From the NCBI RefSeq assembly GCF_015058545.1, contig NZ_SVCB01000034.1:1-37125 (forward strand): a stretch of 37,125 nt of DNA, read 5' to 3'. The stretch comes from Veillonella sp. (GTDB lineage: Bacteria; Bacillota; Negativicutes; Veillonellales; Veillonellaceae). Every line of letters begins with the position of its first letter. Within the stretch, counting starts at the first letter, position 1. The translations under genes were made by a program, and so were the position numbers. The notes below the pieces were generated by a model. It was not told the DNA's origin, ran no database searches, and saw nothing but the letters and a program-made list of their open reading frames with translations. Positions 15,170 through 24,470 of this stretch are shown here, piece after piece.

Positions 15170-17181
15170 TCTGCTTTTTCCTCCTTCTTCATAGAAGCAA
15201 GCTGGCCTTTAGCCACACTTTTAACAGCTTCCACAGCTTCTTCCATGGTCATATCATATAGCTGAGCGCCGGCTACGGTACGATGACCGCCACCGCCCAA
15301 GGCTTCCATAACAAGTTGAATATTCATATTTCCCTGTGAACGGGCACTTACGCCGATACCGCCATCCAACAAAGTATAGAGCACATAGCTGGCTTCAATA
15401 CCTTCAATGGTGATAAGCTTATCCGCCGTCTGAGCCGACAAAATAGATGCATTCTGAATGCCTGCCGGACAAGTAGTGATAGCCATACCGTCAAAACGTT
15501 CCGCATCGGCCAACATTTTGGCACGCAATTGGATGCTGTCAAAACTTTCCATAAACAGATGGCGCACAATGGATAAATCCGCACCGGAACGGCGCAAGAA
15601 AGACGCCGCATCAAAGGTACGCGATCCCGTTTGTACTACAAAGTTCTTCGTATCCACTACGATACCGGCATATAAGGCACTCGCTTCCACCACATTCAAT
15701 GAAATCGGGTCTACGAAATACTGAATTAATTCGGTTACCAGCTCACTGGTGGACGACGAAGCCGGTTCCAAATAAGTTAAGAGTGGTTTTTCAATAAAGT
15801 CGGAGGCACGACGGTGATGGTCGATAACAACGCGACGTTTAGCCTTCTGTAAGGCTTTTGGCGCCGCTACCATATCCGGTCGATGCACGTCCACTACAAA
15901 TACGAGGGTTGTATCGGTTACAAAATCTTCAGCCGCTTGAGGCGTAATTAACAGACTTTCAAAACCCGGTTCGGTAGGGAATAAATCAGACAATTTCTTA
16001 ATCGCCACAGTCTGATCGCTTACCGCTACGTGAACGGATTTACCGGCCGCTCTGGCCATAGCGGCTACGCCGATGGCACCGCCGATACTGTCATAATCCT
16101 CACGCTCATGGCCCATGACAATAACATTATCCGCATCATCCATGAGTTCTTTAATCGCTTGGGCTACCACGCGGGCACGGACACGGGTATTCTTTTCAGC
16201 GCCTTGCGTTTTACCGCCATAGAATTTCAATTCTTCGCCGATATATACGCTGGCTTGGTCGCCGCCGCGCCCAAGAGCTAATTCGAGACCGGAACGGGCT
16301 CGTTCCGATTGTTCTTTAATCGTAGCCGCACCGGCTGCAATGCCGATACTGATAGTCGCCGGAATACGACGGCTGGTCGGAATATTATGAACCTTCGCCA
16401 AAAGCGGGAAGTTTTGTTCAATCATATTCATTAACGCTTTTTTAGAAATGCAGAAGATATAGGAATCATCCGCATAGTTACGGACAAAACCGTCATAGCG
16501 GTCAATTTCTTCTACGATGGCGTTATTAATTTCCGCCCAAAGATTAGTATACTCAACGTCACTGAGACCTTTCGTCACATCTTCGATGTTATCCATCATG
16601 AGGAACCCGAATACCGGTGCCATCGCTTCCGCTTCATGGCGCAATTGTTCCGATTCGGTTACATCGTCAAAGTAGAACGCCATATACGATTCCACTTCGG
16701 AGTCGGGCGCCCCTTTATAATCCGTGCCATCAATGAATTTATAGATAACACGATAGTATTTATTTTCAATTTTTTCATTAAAATAGCCGGACTTCCCCCA
16801 GATTTTATCGAGGCGCAAACTCGGAATAAAACCGTTAAGGCGTTGTGTTTTATCCGGATCTTGCGGCATCCAATCACGGAACACGCTATTATACCAGCAA
16901 ACACGAGCCTTACTGTCAATAATAACGATTGCTGTCGGCAAGTTCTGCAAGGCAAAATTCGACGCTTGGGTAATCCCCTTCGCAATCGTATTAAATTGCT
17001 CATACCGTTGCTGTCGCTGTTTACACACCGCTCGGCTGCTGTATAAATAGGCCACAACGACAAACAAAAGGCCAAATAGCGCCATCTGCCAGTTAAGCCA
17101 GGCAATCACTAATAGTAAAACGATGATAACAACGAAGGCGGTTTTCTCAAAGGCTCCAAAAAAACCTTCATTCCCATTCAT
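15166..17181 (-). CDS. gdpP: Cyclic-di-AMP phosphodiesterase GdpP (DHH family)
   Basis: A 671-residue membrane phosphodiesterase that degrades c-di-AMP. Two transmembrane helices (about 13-31 and 33-48) are followed by a degenerate PAS domain (about 75-180), a divergent GGDEF domain (about 190-315) and the catalytic DHH/DHHA1 part. Metal-binding residues are visible: His358, Asp362, Asp364 (GHEREDYDS), Asp431, and the DHH triad 454-456. DHHA1 has GGGGH (629-633). The order DUF2232-gdpP-rplI-dnaB matches Bacillus yybS-yybT-rplI-dnaC. The start at 17181 has AGGGAG 7 bases upstream. Domain composition is complete, so activity is expected. Confidence 0.95.
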   Translation of the reverse strand: MNGNEGFFGAFEKTAFVVIIVLLLVIAWLNWQMALFGLLFVVVAYLYSSRAVCKQRQQRYEQFNTIAKGITQASNFALQNLPTAIVIIDSKARVCWYNSVFRDWMPQDPDKTQRLNGFIPSLRLDKIWGKSGYFNEKIENKYYRVIYKFIDGTDYKGAPDSEVESYMAFYFDDVTESEQLRHEAEAMAPVFGFLMMDNIEDVTKGLSDVEYTNLWAEINNAIVEEIDRYDGFVRNYADDSYIFCISKKALMNMIEQNFPLLAKVHNIPTSRRIPATISIGIAAGAATIKEQSERARSGLELALGRGGDQASVYIGEELKFYGGKTQGAEKNTRVRARVVAQAIKELMDDADNVIVMGHEREDYDSIGGAIGVAAMARAAGKSVHVAVSDQTVAIKKLSDLFPTEPGFESLLITPQAAEDFVTDTTLVFVVDVHRPDMVAAPKALQKAKRRVVIDHHRRASDFIEKPLLTYLEPASSSTSELVTELIQYFVDPISLNVVEASALYAGIVVDTKNFVVQTGSRTFDAASFLRRSGADLSIVRHLFMESFDSIQLRAKMLADAERFDGMAITTCPAGIQNASILSAQTADKLITIEGIEASYVLYTLLDGGIGVSARSQGNMNIQLVMEALGGGGHRTVAGAQLYDMTMEEAVEAVKSVAKGQLASMKKEEKAE

Positions 17182-17205
17182 AAGATCGCTCCCTACTTTT
17201 TCTCT

Positions 17206-18162
17206 TTACTCATCGCCGCTTCGTCTCGACAGACGACGACGTAAATTTAAAATTAAATCTAAAATGCCAATCCACATCGTGGCGAATTGCATTAACAAAG
17301 TAATAAATATCAAAACTAAACGGATGCCGTTTGACAATCCATAGCTTTTAAAAATAGTCCACAAACAACCGACGCCTTGCAGCACCAACATGTACGATCC
17401 CAACGCGTACATATTATAAGCCACGATATTGATGGCTTCCGATTGCAGTTCGTTGCCCCAATACGTCAACAATACGCCGAGAGCAAACATATATAAGGTC
17501 CACTGCGGTACCCGCCACTCTTCAAGGGGCGGTAAGGTTACGCCTTCACCACCGGTGCGGCGCATGATAATATTCGCTACGGCGCAAATGAAGTAGCTAA
17601 TAACTACGGACGACATAAATAGGGCGGCCAAAAGCACATAGGCCATTTGCTTAAGCATGGCCTGCACACTGGTCATCATGGCGGTCACTTGTTCATCCAT
17701 GAGTCCTTGTTCACGATAAGCGGCTTCCATTTCGGTCAGCGCTTCCTGCTGAAAATTCTGCCACATCGTCACAATATCCATTTGCATCACATATTGCGCA
17801 ATCATAAGCTGTATGCCGATGGTAATCATCATTGTTACGGCCGGCAATACCAAGAGGCGGCTTGTCGACCAGCGATGAATATAGCCATAGGCCAAGACGA
17901 TACCGGGAATACCGGAAGTCATGACCTGCATGAGAGCCCCCAGCGGTGTCAGCACAACCGACATGACGAGCCCCATGGTAACGGTCGCCAAAATACTCCA
18001 ACGAACCCCATGACGAGCGCCCAATACTACAAGTACGGCGGGCATCAAGATGGAAGCAAGGAACCCCATAAACGGTACCGTTACGCCAACAAAGGTAAAT
18101 ACCATAATAAGAGCCGTCAAAAATCCTGTTTCCACTACGGCTCGCGTATCTGTATATCTCAT
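17206..18162 (-). CDS. DUF2232 multi-pass membrane protein (YybS-like)
   Basis: A 318-residue integral membrane protein with roughly eight hydrophobic segments, starting ETGFLTALIMVFTFVGV. Its sequence character and position directly before gdpP match the DUF2232/YybS family. The function is not established; relatives resemble small-molecule or ECF-type membrane components. The ATG at 18162 has AGGAG 6 bases upstream. It is the first gene of the gdpP cluster, behind its own extended -10 promoter. The C-terminus is basic (RRRLSRRSG) and probably cytoplasmic. Confidence 0.82.
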   Translation of the reverse strand: MRYTDTRAVVETGFLTALIMVFTFVGVTVPFMGFLASILMPAVLVVLGARHGVRWSILATVTMGLVMSVVLTPLGALMQVMTSGIPGIVLAYGYIHRWSTSRLLVLPAVTMMITIGIQLMIAQYVMQMDIVTMWQNFQQEALTEMEAAYREQGLMDEQVTAMMTSVQAMLKQMAYVLLAALFMSSVVISYFICAVANIIMRRTGGEGVTLPPLEEWRVPQWTLYMFALGVLLTYWGNELQSEAINIVAYNMYALGSYMLVLQGVGCLWTIFKSYGLSNGIRLVLIFITLLMQFATMWIGILDLILNLRRRLSRRSGDE

Positions 18163-18184
18163 AAATTACTCCTGACAAAATAGA

Positions 18185-18213
18185 CGTATGACCGAGGTCA
18201 TACGCCTATTATA
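18185..18213 (-). promoter_or_regulatory. Promoter with palindrome at the start point, DUF2232-gdpP cluster
   Basis: On the minus strand an extended -10 TGTTATAAT (TATAAT at 18208-18213) has no good -35. The predicted start near 18201 falls inside a 9-bp inverted repeat CGTATGACC/GGTCATACG (18185-18193 with 18196-18204). This could be an operator or a 5'-end stem. It may also serve as a weak terminator for rnj, since TCTATTTTG follows. Confidence 0.5.
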
Positions 18214-18343
18214 ACATTTTGTATTGTTTTTGAATATCATTAACCACAAAATCACAAATTACGACCTATATAGGAGGGCCTTGTACCGTTTAAGCATACC
18301 CTTGAAGACACCCATAGCTCACAGTCGTTAAGACGTCAATGTC

Positions 18344-20482
18344 TTATACGTCTTGGATGATTGGTAAAATCATCGGACGACGACGGGTCTTTTCGTATAA
18401 GAATTTACCCAATGTATCGCGTACTTGCGACTTAATGGTAGCCCAGTCTTTCATCTGACTGGCTTCGCATTTTTCAATAACTTGTTCAATGCGTTTTTGC
18501 GCTTCGTTCATAAGATCTTCTGCATCACGAACATACACGAAACCGCGGGATACAATATCAGGACCGGCTACAATCTGGCCGCTGGCACGGTCCATAGCCA
18601 TAACTACGATAACCATACCTTCCTGCGCCAATTGCTGACGATCGCGAATTACGATATTGCCAACGTCGCCGACACCGAGGCCGTCAACGAATACCTTGCC
18701 GGCTGTAACATGACCACCTTTGCGGCCCGTACGGCTGGTGAATTCGAAGATCTGTCCATTGTCGCCAACGAGTACGTGATTTGGTTTCACAATGCCCATG
18801 GACACAGCGAGTTCACCATGTTTTTTCAACATGCGATACTCACCATGTACCGGAATGAAGAATTTAGGGCGAACCAAGTTGAGCATGGTTTTCAAATCTT
18901 CCTGGCTACCATGACCGGATACGTGAATGCCGCGGTCACGACCGTAAATTACATCCGCCCCTAAGCGCAATAAGTTGTCGATAGTACGACCAACCGCTGC
19001 TTCATTGCCCGGAATCGGCGTAGCGGAGATAATAATCGTATCATTCGGCGTAATTTCGATAGTACGATGGTTATTGGTTGCCATACGCGATAAGCCCGCC
19101 ATAGGTTCCCCTTGGCTGCCGGTTGTCAAAATCATGATTTCGTCATCGCGATAACGACCCATTTCATCAACATCAATCAAAGTTCCTTCCGGAATATTCA
19201 AGTAACCCCGTTCCTGTGCGATTTCAGTTACATTTACCATACTGCGACCCAATACGATAACTTTACGTTTGAAGGCCACAGCCGCATCAACAGCCTGCTG
19301 CAAACGAGATACGTTGGACGCGAACGTAGCGAGTACTACACGGCCGCGAGCTTCCCCTACAGCACGAAGTAAAGCAGGTCCTACGGTACTTTCAGATGGG
19401 GTAAAGCCCGGTTTTTCCACATTCGTGGAGTCGGACATCAAGGCTAATACGCCTTTGTTACCAAGTTCGGCAAATTTATGAACGTCCATCAATTTACCGT
19501 CTACCGGCGTCTGGTCTACTTTGAAGTCACCGGTGTGAACAACAGTACCTACCGGCGTTTCAAAATAAACGGCGCAAGCATCAGGAATAGAGTGGTTCGT
19601 CTGGATGAAGCCTACCTTGAAAGAGCCTACGCGAATTTCATCGCCCGCTTTAACGACATTCAATTTTACGCCGCCCACTTTATTTTCTTTCAATTTGCCT
19701 TCGATTAAACCGCAAACAAGGTTTGTAGCATATACGGGCACGTTGATTTCTTTCAAGAGGTACGCCAAGGAACCGATATGGTCTTCGTGACCGTGAGTGA
19801 TAACTACGGCACGTACTTTATCTTGATTTTCAATTAAATAACTCATGTCAGGGATGACAATGTCAACGCCCGGCATATCGTTTTCAGGGAAAGCGAGGCC
19901 CGCATCCAATACGATAATGTCATCGCCGTATTGGAATACGGTCATGTTCTTACCGATTTCACCAAGACCGCCCAACGGAATAATCATGAGCTTATCTTTT
20001 TTATTAGCATGATGCTGGTTATCCGCCTTTACATCACCATTGCTGTGGGATGTGTGACGACCGTTAGTATTGGCGCGTTCGCCTGTATTTTTTTCATTGC
20101 GATTGTTATAACGTGTAGAGTTGGTACGATTATTCGTACGGTTGTTGGTACGAGCCGGTTTAGTTGTACCTTCCGCATTAGCCGCAGCATTGGCGGAATT
20201 TGTACTCTTACGACGCGGTGCGGACTGTTTAGTACCTTCGCCGGACGCATTCGTTGTACGTCGCGTGCCGGGACGACGAGTTTCACCGCTATTGCGATTA
20301 CTATTGGTGCGACGTGTAGTGCGACGAGTTGTTTCGCCGCCCTGTTGTGCTTGATCGGCACCGGCCGTTTCAGTGGCTACCACATTTTTAGCTACCGGTG
20401 CTTTTTTCTCAACCGCCGGTTTAGGCTCATTAGCAGCATTATTGCTTTGGCCCGTTAATTGATTCAATAATTCTTTTAACAT
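18344..20482 (-). CDS. rnj: Ribonuclease J with long low-complexity N-terminal extension
   Basis: A 712-residue metallo-beta-lactamase/beta-CASP ribonuclease for mRNA decay and rRNA processing. The catalytic part begins near residue 165 (LMIIPLGGLGEIGKNM). The metal motif HGHEDH is at 230-235, with TGDFKVD and SGHGSQEDL further on. Typical RNase J is about 555 residues; this one has some 160 extra at the N-terminus, rich in Arg, Asn, Thr and Ser (for example TTRRTTRRTNSNRN and TNNRTNNRTN). That tail is predicted disordered and positively charged. The start at 20482 has AGGAGGAG upstream; the extension is in frame and uses similar codons, so it is part of the protein. A hairpin (18329-18346) overlaps the stop codon. 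Confidence 0.95.
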   Translation of the reverse strand: MLKELLNQLTGQSNNAANEPKPAVEKKAPVAKNVVATETAGADQAQQGGETTRRTTRRTNSNRNSGETRRPGTRRTTNASGEGTKQSAPRRKSTNSANAAANAEGTTKPARTNNRTNNRTNSTRYNNRNEKNTGERANTNGRHTSHSNGDVKADNQHHANKKDKLMIIPLGGLGEIGKNMTVFQYGDDIIVLDAGLAFPENDMPGVDIVIPDMSYLIENQDKVRAVVITHGHEDHIGSLAYLLKEINVPVYATNLVCGLIEGKLKENKVGGVKLNVVKAGDEIRVGSFKVGFIQTNHSIPDACAVYFETPVGTVVHTGDFKVDQTPVDGKLMDVHKFAELGNKGVLALMSDSTNVEKPGFTPSESTVGPALLRAVGEARGRVVLATFASNVSRLQQAVDAAVAFKRKVIVLGRSMVNVTEIAQERGYLNIPEGTLIDVDEMGRYRDDEIMILTTGSQGEPMAGLSRMATNNHRTIEITPNDTIIISATPIPGNEAAVGRTIDNLLRLGADVIYGRDRGIHVSGHGSQEDLKTMLNLVRPKFFIPVHGEYRMLKKHGELAVSMGIVKPNHVLVGDNGQIFEFTSRTGRKGGHVTAGKVFVDGLGVGDVGNIVIRDRQQLAQEGMVIVVMAMDRASGQIVAGPDIVSRGFVYVRDAEDLMNEAQKRIEQVIEKCEASQMKDWATIKSQVRDTLGKFLYEKTRRRPMILPIIQDV

Positions 20483-20484
20483 AT

Positions 20485-20790
20485 ATGTATTACTCCTCCT
20501 AAATTTTATATTTCCTTAAATATATACCTTAATCATGTACGTCCGTCGCGGAGTATACCTATGCTCCGATTCCTTGGTAGGATGTACGTAAAAAGATTCA
20601 CTCGTTCATTATTAACTTGTCATCACATAAGCGTATGGATGCAACACAAAAGCAAGGACCGTTCTTTGTAAGACACGCCTCTTCGTCTGCATACTGCTTC
20701 TGTAAAGTTAAAGGGTAAAATGTGAAAAAACGCAACGATTACACATATTGTGTACCTGAAAAAAGAGCCGAATTATGACTCTTTGCACAT
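20485..20790 (-). promoter_or_regulatory. Long rnj upstream region with foldable segments
   Basis: There is no gene in this stretch. A nested palindrome lies at 20537-20587: outer GTACGTCC/GGATGTAC and inner GGAGTATA/TATGCTCC, each with one G-U pair if read on the plus strand. A hairpin AAAGAG/CTCTTT (20762-20784), followed by TTTTTT on the minus strand, resembles a weak terminator. An upstream TATAAT (near 20792-20797 on the complement) could start transcription just before it. An attenuated or autoregulated rnj leader is possible but unproven. Confidence 0.4.
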
Positions 20791-20850
20791 TATATTAACC
20801 CAAAGCCGAACAAATATCTTACGAATAGTATACCATAAGTCATATAAAAC

Positions 20851-20884
20851 GAAAAGAACCCCCGACAAATTAATCGAAGGTTCT
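20851..20884 (-). terminator. Terminator of the uracil-DNA-glycosylase-like gene
   Basis: An 11-bp stem (20855-20865 with 20874-20884, two G-U pairs in minus-strand RNA) with an 8-base loop, followed by TTTTCGTTTT. It lies about 97 bases after the stop codon. The spacer between contains nothing else recognisable. Confidence 0.75.
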
Positions 20885-20980
20885 CTATATATAAAACTTT
20901 TTTATTCCATGTCTTTTGCGTATACTAACTGACGATTACACTCATTTTATGCCCACGTCATCCGTCTTTACACACTGTCA

Positions 20981-21697
20981 TTAACGCTCAATCACTGCCT
21001 TGAACTGCTCACGATACTGCTTGGCACCGCCGTTGGCGGGATGACGTAAGGCATGGGCAACAATACCTTGGCGCGCCAAAATATCCGCCGACTTGCGCCC
21101 TACGGCACAAATAATCGGCCTGCCACCATTGAACTCCTCAAGCAAGGCCATTAAGTCCTCCGTAAACTGACCGCCGACAACAATTTCTGTCTCCGTAGGC
21201 GTGCGATTCGTCAAAGGCTCATTGGCTACATGGGGATGAAAAGGAAAAATATTCCACAATATAGCCTCATAAGTAGAAATATTATTTTCCAAAAGAGCCG
21301 ACCACACGACCGTATCCGTCGGTTCGTTAAACCCTTCCGAGCGTTGTTTATTATTGAGCGGTAAGGGGCTGTCGGCACTACTCGTGCGTTTGCCCAGACC
21401 GTCCGGCAAAACCATAACGGGCTTCACTTCATTATGAAAACCAAGGAGCATGCGCTCACAAGTAATGGCAATACCGGAAAAGCGTCCTCCCTGATACCCC
21501 ACGGCCTCAGCCACAATAAGATAGTGACATTGTTGTACGCGTGCTCTTAAATACGCTTCCAATTGTTCCCGGCGCCACTGCGGTGCCGCCTCTGATACAT
21601 CGATAACCGGATTGTAGTCACGCCACGGATTAAACACCGTATCAGAGCCTTCATACGCGGCCAGTTTGTCTATAAACCGACTAATCGAATCTTTCAT
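20981..21697 (-). CDS. Uracil-DNA glycosylase superfamily protein
   Basis: A 238-residue soluble protein. The segment AEAVGYQGGRFSGIAIT resembles motif 1 of the uracil-DNA glycosylase fold (EAPG/GxRxSG type). HPANGGAKQY near the C-terminus resembles the HPS/N substrate loop. It lacks the four-cysteine iron-sulfur site of family 4 enzymes. The start at 21697 has AGGAGG just upstream; an earlier in-frame ATG at 21754 overlaps the terminator of the neighbour and lacks a site. Enzymatic activity is not assured, since several members of this superfamily are divergent. It stands alone between two terminators. Confidence 0.7.
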   Translation of the reverse strand: MKDSISRFIDKLAAYEGSDTVFNPWRDYNPVIDVSEAAPQWRREQLEAYLRARVQQCHYLIVAEAVGYQGGRFSGIAITCERMLLGFHNEVKPVMVLPDGLGKRTSSADSPLPLNNKQRSEGFNEPTDTVVWSALLENNISTYEAILWNIFPFHPHVANEPLTNRTPTETEIVVGGQFTEDLMALLEEFNGGRPIICAVGRKSADILARQGIVAHALRHPANGGAKQYREQFKAVIER

Positions 21698-21720
21698 ACA
21701 CCCTCCTAACCGGTACAAAT

Positions 21721-21768
21721 TTAAAACCCTGAGTTGCATAAGCCTATTCAGCAATACAACCCAGAGTT
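21721..21768 (-). terminator. Terminator of the dedA-glycosyltransferase operon
   Basis: A 12-bp stem (21725-21736 with 21757-21768), fully paired with two G-U pairs in minus-strand RNA, followed by TTTTAAATTT. It lies 30 bases after the glycosyltransferase stop codon. Confidence 0.75.
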
Positions 21769-21797
21769 TAACAAGTTCCGAGAAAACTATTTAAAAT

Positions 21798-23513
21798 TTA
21801 ACGCGTTTCGTAAATAAATGTCTTATTTTCAACTCGCAGTAATTTCACCATTGGCGCTAACGAAGAATTTTCAAAATGAGTCCGATACTTCTCAGGCACC
21901 AGAATCATCGCATGAAGCGCTACCGGATTATCAATCGGCATCGGTTCTGTCGGGTTTTTACCCATCGGCAAGCGAGTCGGCTGACCATTTTCATTCGTTA
22001 TACGTTGCAAAACGCGCTCTTCATTATTAAGAGCCGCCTGAAAACGCTCCGTCACTGCTTCTACTGATTGAGCAGGCATCTTGTTTTTACCTTCCCAAGC
22101 ATTACTACGCTCCTTATTTTTATTAGGCAACGCATCATCTTCAATTTTAGTCACTTCTTTGTCCGTATAATAAACGAGCGACGCACTATACTCACCATAA
22201 TAATAGATGTCACCGTCATACTGAGCCACAATAGGTGCATAAGTTACCGATGAACGCTGTTCAACCAGCGGCTGAACCCCTTCATGAATAACAAGACCGG
22301 CAATGGCCATGGTCATAAAAGTAACTACTACCGGCAACATATACCGTTTCCGGTTCCAGTACATCAAGCCGGTCAAAATAAAGCCGACTACAATCAGTAC
22401 ATACAATAAATACCAGAACCCCCACGGCACATAAAAACTGGCCACGCCCAAAACAATCCATAAGAAGAAGGCCGGCCCCATAATGAGCCAAGTCAACTTA
22501 CGAGGGCGACCGGGGCGCAATATTTTTACACCCCCGAAGGCGCCTAAAAAGCTGAACGGTACCAAGCTGATAAATGTATACGTCGGGTATTTAGTGGCCA
22601 TTAAGGTATAGAACACTAATGTGCCCCAACCCATAATCATGGAGTAAATGTAGAACGGCTGTTTAAAACGCCAACCGTAATACATGCCGTATAATACCGT
22701 GCCCGTCCATGGCAATGAAGCCAACGGGAACATAACCAAGTAATACCACCAGTGGTTGGCTTCCGGATGCTCCGATTGAGTGGCGCGCACCACATTATGA
22801 AGGCCCAAAAAGCCATCGATAAAATCTTGGCCATGGGTCATATACATGTAGCCGTACCAAGGCATAACTACCACTAAAAAGGCCAAAATACCTTGCCATG
22901 CAAAGATGTAGCGAAGCATACGGCCCGAACGCATTACGGCGGCATATACTAAGAGCAAAATTCCCGGCAATACGAGTGCCACCGGACCTTTTGTCAAAAC
23001 GCCGATGCCCGCAAAAAGGTAGGCCCACACCATAAACAAGGTGCGCCGCTCCGTAAGCCCGCGATAGGCATAAGCCAAAGTGCCGATAGTCGCCCACAAG
23101 AGCACCATATCCGTTACGATGCCTCGCGCCAAAACCCAGAATTCAAGGGATGAACCGAGAATCATGGCACTCCACAGCGACACCAAACGACGGCCGGAAA
23201 TACTGCGCACTACCTGGTAGAAAAAACCTACCGACAAGGCTCCGAATAAAGCGGCCGGAAAACGAGCGGCAAAATCGGAAAACCCGAAAATTTTATAACT
23301 TAACGCAATAAGCCAATAAATCATTATAGGCTTATCATACCAATATTCATGATAAATCTGTGGCGATAACCAATCGCCGGACATGACCATTTCTTTAGCT
23401 GTCAATGCATAGTTCGACTCAACCGGATCGGTAATCGGCAAGCTGCCGTTGCCGATAGCAAACATGGCGAAGGCGATTAAGAAGCAAATGACGCTCAAGC
23501 GATGAAGTCGCAT
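21798..23513 (-). CDS. ArnT/PMT-family polyprenyl-phosphate sugar glycosyltransferase
   Basis: A 571-residue integral membrane GT-C glycosyltransferase with about 12 transmembrane segments and a C-terminal soluble domain (about 425-571). The first periplasmic loop has the acidic catalytic motif TDPVESNYA (Asp29, Glu32), then YWYDKPIMIYWL (Asp60-Lys61). These are features of ArnT, which transfers aminoarabinose from undecaprenyl phosphate to lipid A. The exact sugar and acceptor cannot be read here. It implies a diderm envelope. It follows dedA by 11 bases, with AAGGAGG before the ATG, so the two form an operon. Confidence 0.85.
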   Translation of the reverse strand: MRLHRLSVICFLIAFAMFAIGNGSLPITDPVESNYALTAKEMVMSGDWLSPQIYHEYWYDKPIMIYWLIALSYKIFGFSDFAARFPAALFGALSVGFFYQVVRSISGRRLVSLWSAMILGSSLEFWVLARGIVTDMVLLWATIGTLAYAYRGLTERRTLFMVWAYLFAGIGVLTKGPVALVLPGILLLVYAAVMRSGRMLRYIFAWQGILAFLVVVMPWYGYMYMTHGQDFIDGFLGLHNVVRATQSEHPEANHWWYYLVMFPLASLPWTGTVLYGMYYGWRFKQPFYIYSMIMGWGTLVFYTLMATKYPTYTFISLVPFSFLGAFGGVKILRPGRPRKLTWLIMGPAFFLWIVLGVASFYVPWGFWYLLYVLIVVGFILTGLMYWNRKRYMLPVVVTFMTMAIAGLVIHEGVQPLVEQRSSVTYAPIVAQYDGDIYYYGEYSASLVYYTDKEVTKIEDDALPNKNKERSNAWEGKNKMPAQSVEAVTERFQAALNNEERVLQRITNENGQPTRLPMGKNPTEPMPIDNPVALHAMILVPEKYRTHFENSSLAPMVKLLRVENKTFIYETR

Positions 23514-23524
23514 CTAATCCCTCC

Positions 23525-24247
23525 TTAGCGCTGTGTTGTATTATCTTGCACAGCATTGTTTTTCATTTCGGTTGTTGCCTCATCCGTAAGGTCTGCCGCT
23601 ACTTTAGTTTCAATCTTCAAATCATCGTCAACTGAATTTACACCGGCTATATCTTGGTTGCGCTTTTTGTTGCGATAATAGCGAATGCCGAAGAAGACCG
23701 CAATGATAGCAAAAACAACTATCATAATAACTAAGAATTCATGATTGTACTCAATCAAATCCTGCCAATGTTCACCTAATTTTACGCCGAGCCATACGAG
23801 CAAAATCGTCCAAGGAATCGTGCCGAGTAAAGTCCAGATGATAAAACGTCCCATCGGATAACGGGCAATCCCGGCAGGGAAGGAAATAAAGGTACGAATC
23901 CCCGGCAACAGGCGGCCAAAGAACACAGCCGCACCGCCGTATTTATTAAACATTTTCTCAGCCATTTCAAATTTATGTTCATTGAAGAAAATATAGCGAC
24001 CATATTTTCTAAGCAACGGACGGCCCCCATGTTCCCCCATCCAATAGGATAAAATAGAACCAACCACACCGGCAGCCGTAGCTACAATCATAGTCATATT
24101 CATCTCGAATACGCCTTGCGCAATCAAATACCCCGAGAAGCCCAACACAATCTCACTGGGAATCGGAACATTGGCATTTTCCAATACCATCGTAATAAAC
24201 ATGGCCGCATAGCCGTATGTCTCCAAAAATGAAATCAGGTAATCCAC
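23525..24247 (-). CDS. DedA family membrane protein
   Basis: A 240-residue inner-membrane protein of the DedA/SNARE-associated (VTT) family. ENANVPIPSEIVLGFSGYL and GRLLPGIRTFISFPAGIARYPMGRF are hallmark segments, the second with the conserved arginines. About five hydrophobic segments are followed by a ~50-residue charged cytoplasmic tail (EIKTKVAADLTDEAT-like, Asn/Thr/Glu-rich). Several DedA proteins recycle undecaprenyl phosphate across the inner membrane. The next gene is an ArnT-like enzyme that would release this carrier, so a joint role in carrier turnover is plausible (inference). The start codon is GTG at 24247 with AAAGGAG nine bases upstream. Confidence 0.9.
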   Translation of the reverse strand: MDYLISFLETYGYAAMFITMVLENANVPIPSEIVLGFSGYLIAQGVFEMNMTMIVATAAGVVGSILSYWMGEHGGRPLLRKYGRYIFFNEHKFEMAEKMFNKYGGAAVFFGRLLPGIRTFISFPAGIARYPMGRFIIWTLLGTIPWTILLVWLGVKLGEHWQDLIEYNHEFLVIMIVVFAIIAVFFGIRYYRNKKRNQDIAGVNSVDDDLKIETKVAADLTDEATTEMKNNAVQDNTTQR

Positions 24248-24470
24248 TGTTAATATCTCCTTTTACTTGTTTACAACTTACCAAACTATATTTCTCTTAC
24301 AGAGTGTGTTAATTTCTCACATTATCTTTTATTTTACCATAATTTCTGCCTTTTTAACACAAAGTTATTACCAAAACGCATAGTTTATAAAAAGTTTATA
24401 AATTGCAAAACGAAGTTTATCAAACAGCCCATAACATCCGCTTCTACATGATATTTTCCGGTAATACTGC
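24248..24470 (-). promoter_or_regulatory. Upstream region of dedA
   Basis: An AT-rich spacer. A candidate extended -10 TGGTAAAAT lies near 24333-24341 (minus strand) with no convincing -35. A direct repeat GTTTATAAA occurs twice near 24383-24402. Nothing else is recognisable. Confidence 0.35.

Noticed and set aside
18329..18346. TAAGAC/GTCTTA hairpin over the rnj stop codon as terminator
   Set aside because: Short AT-rich stem with no T-run after it.
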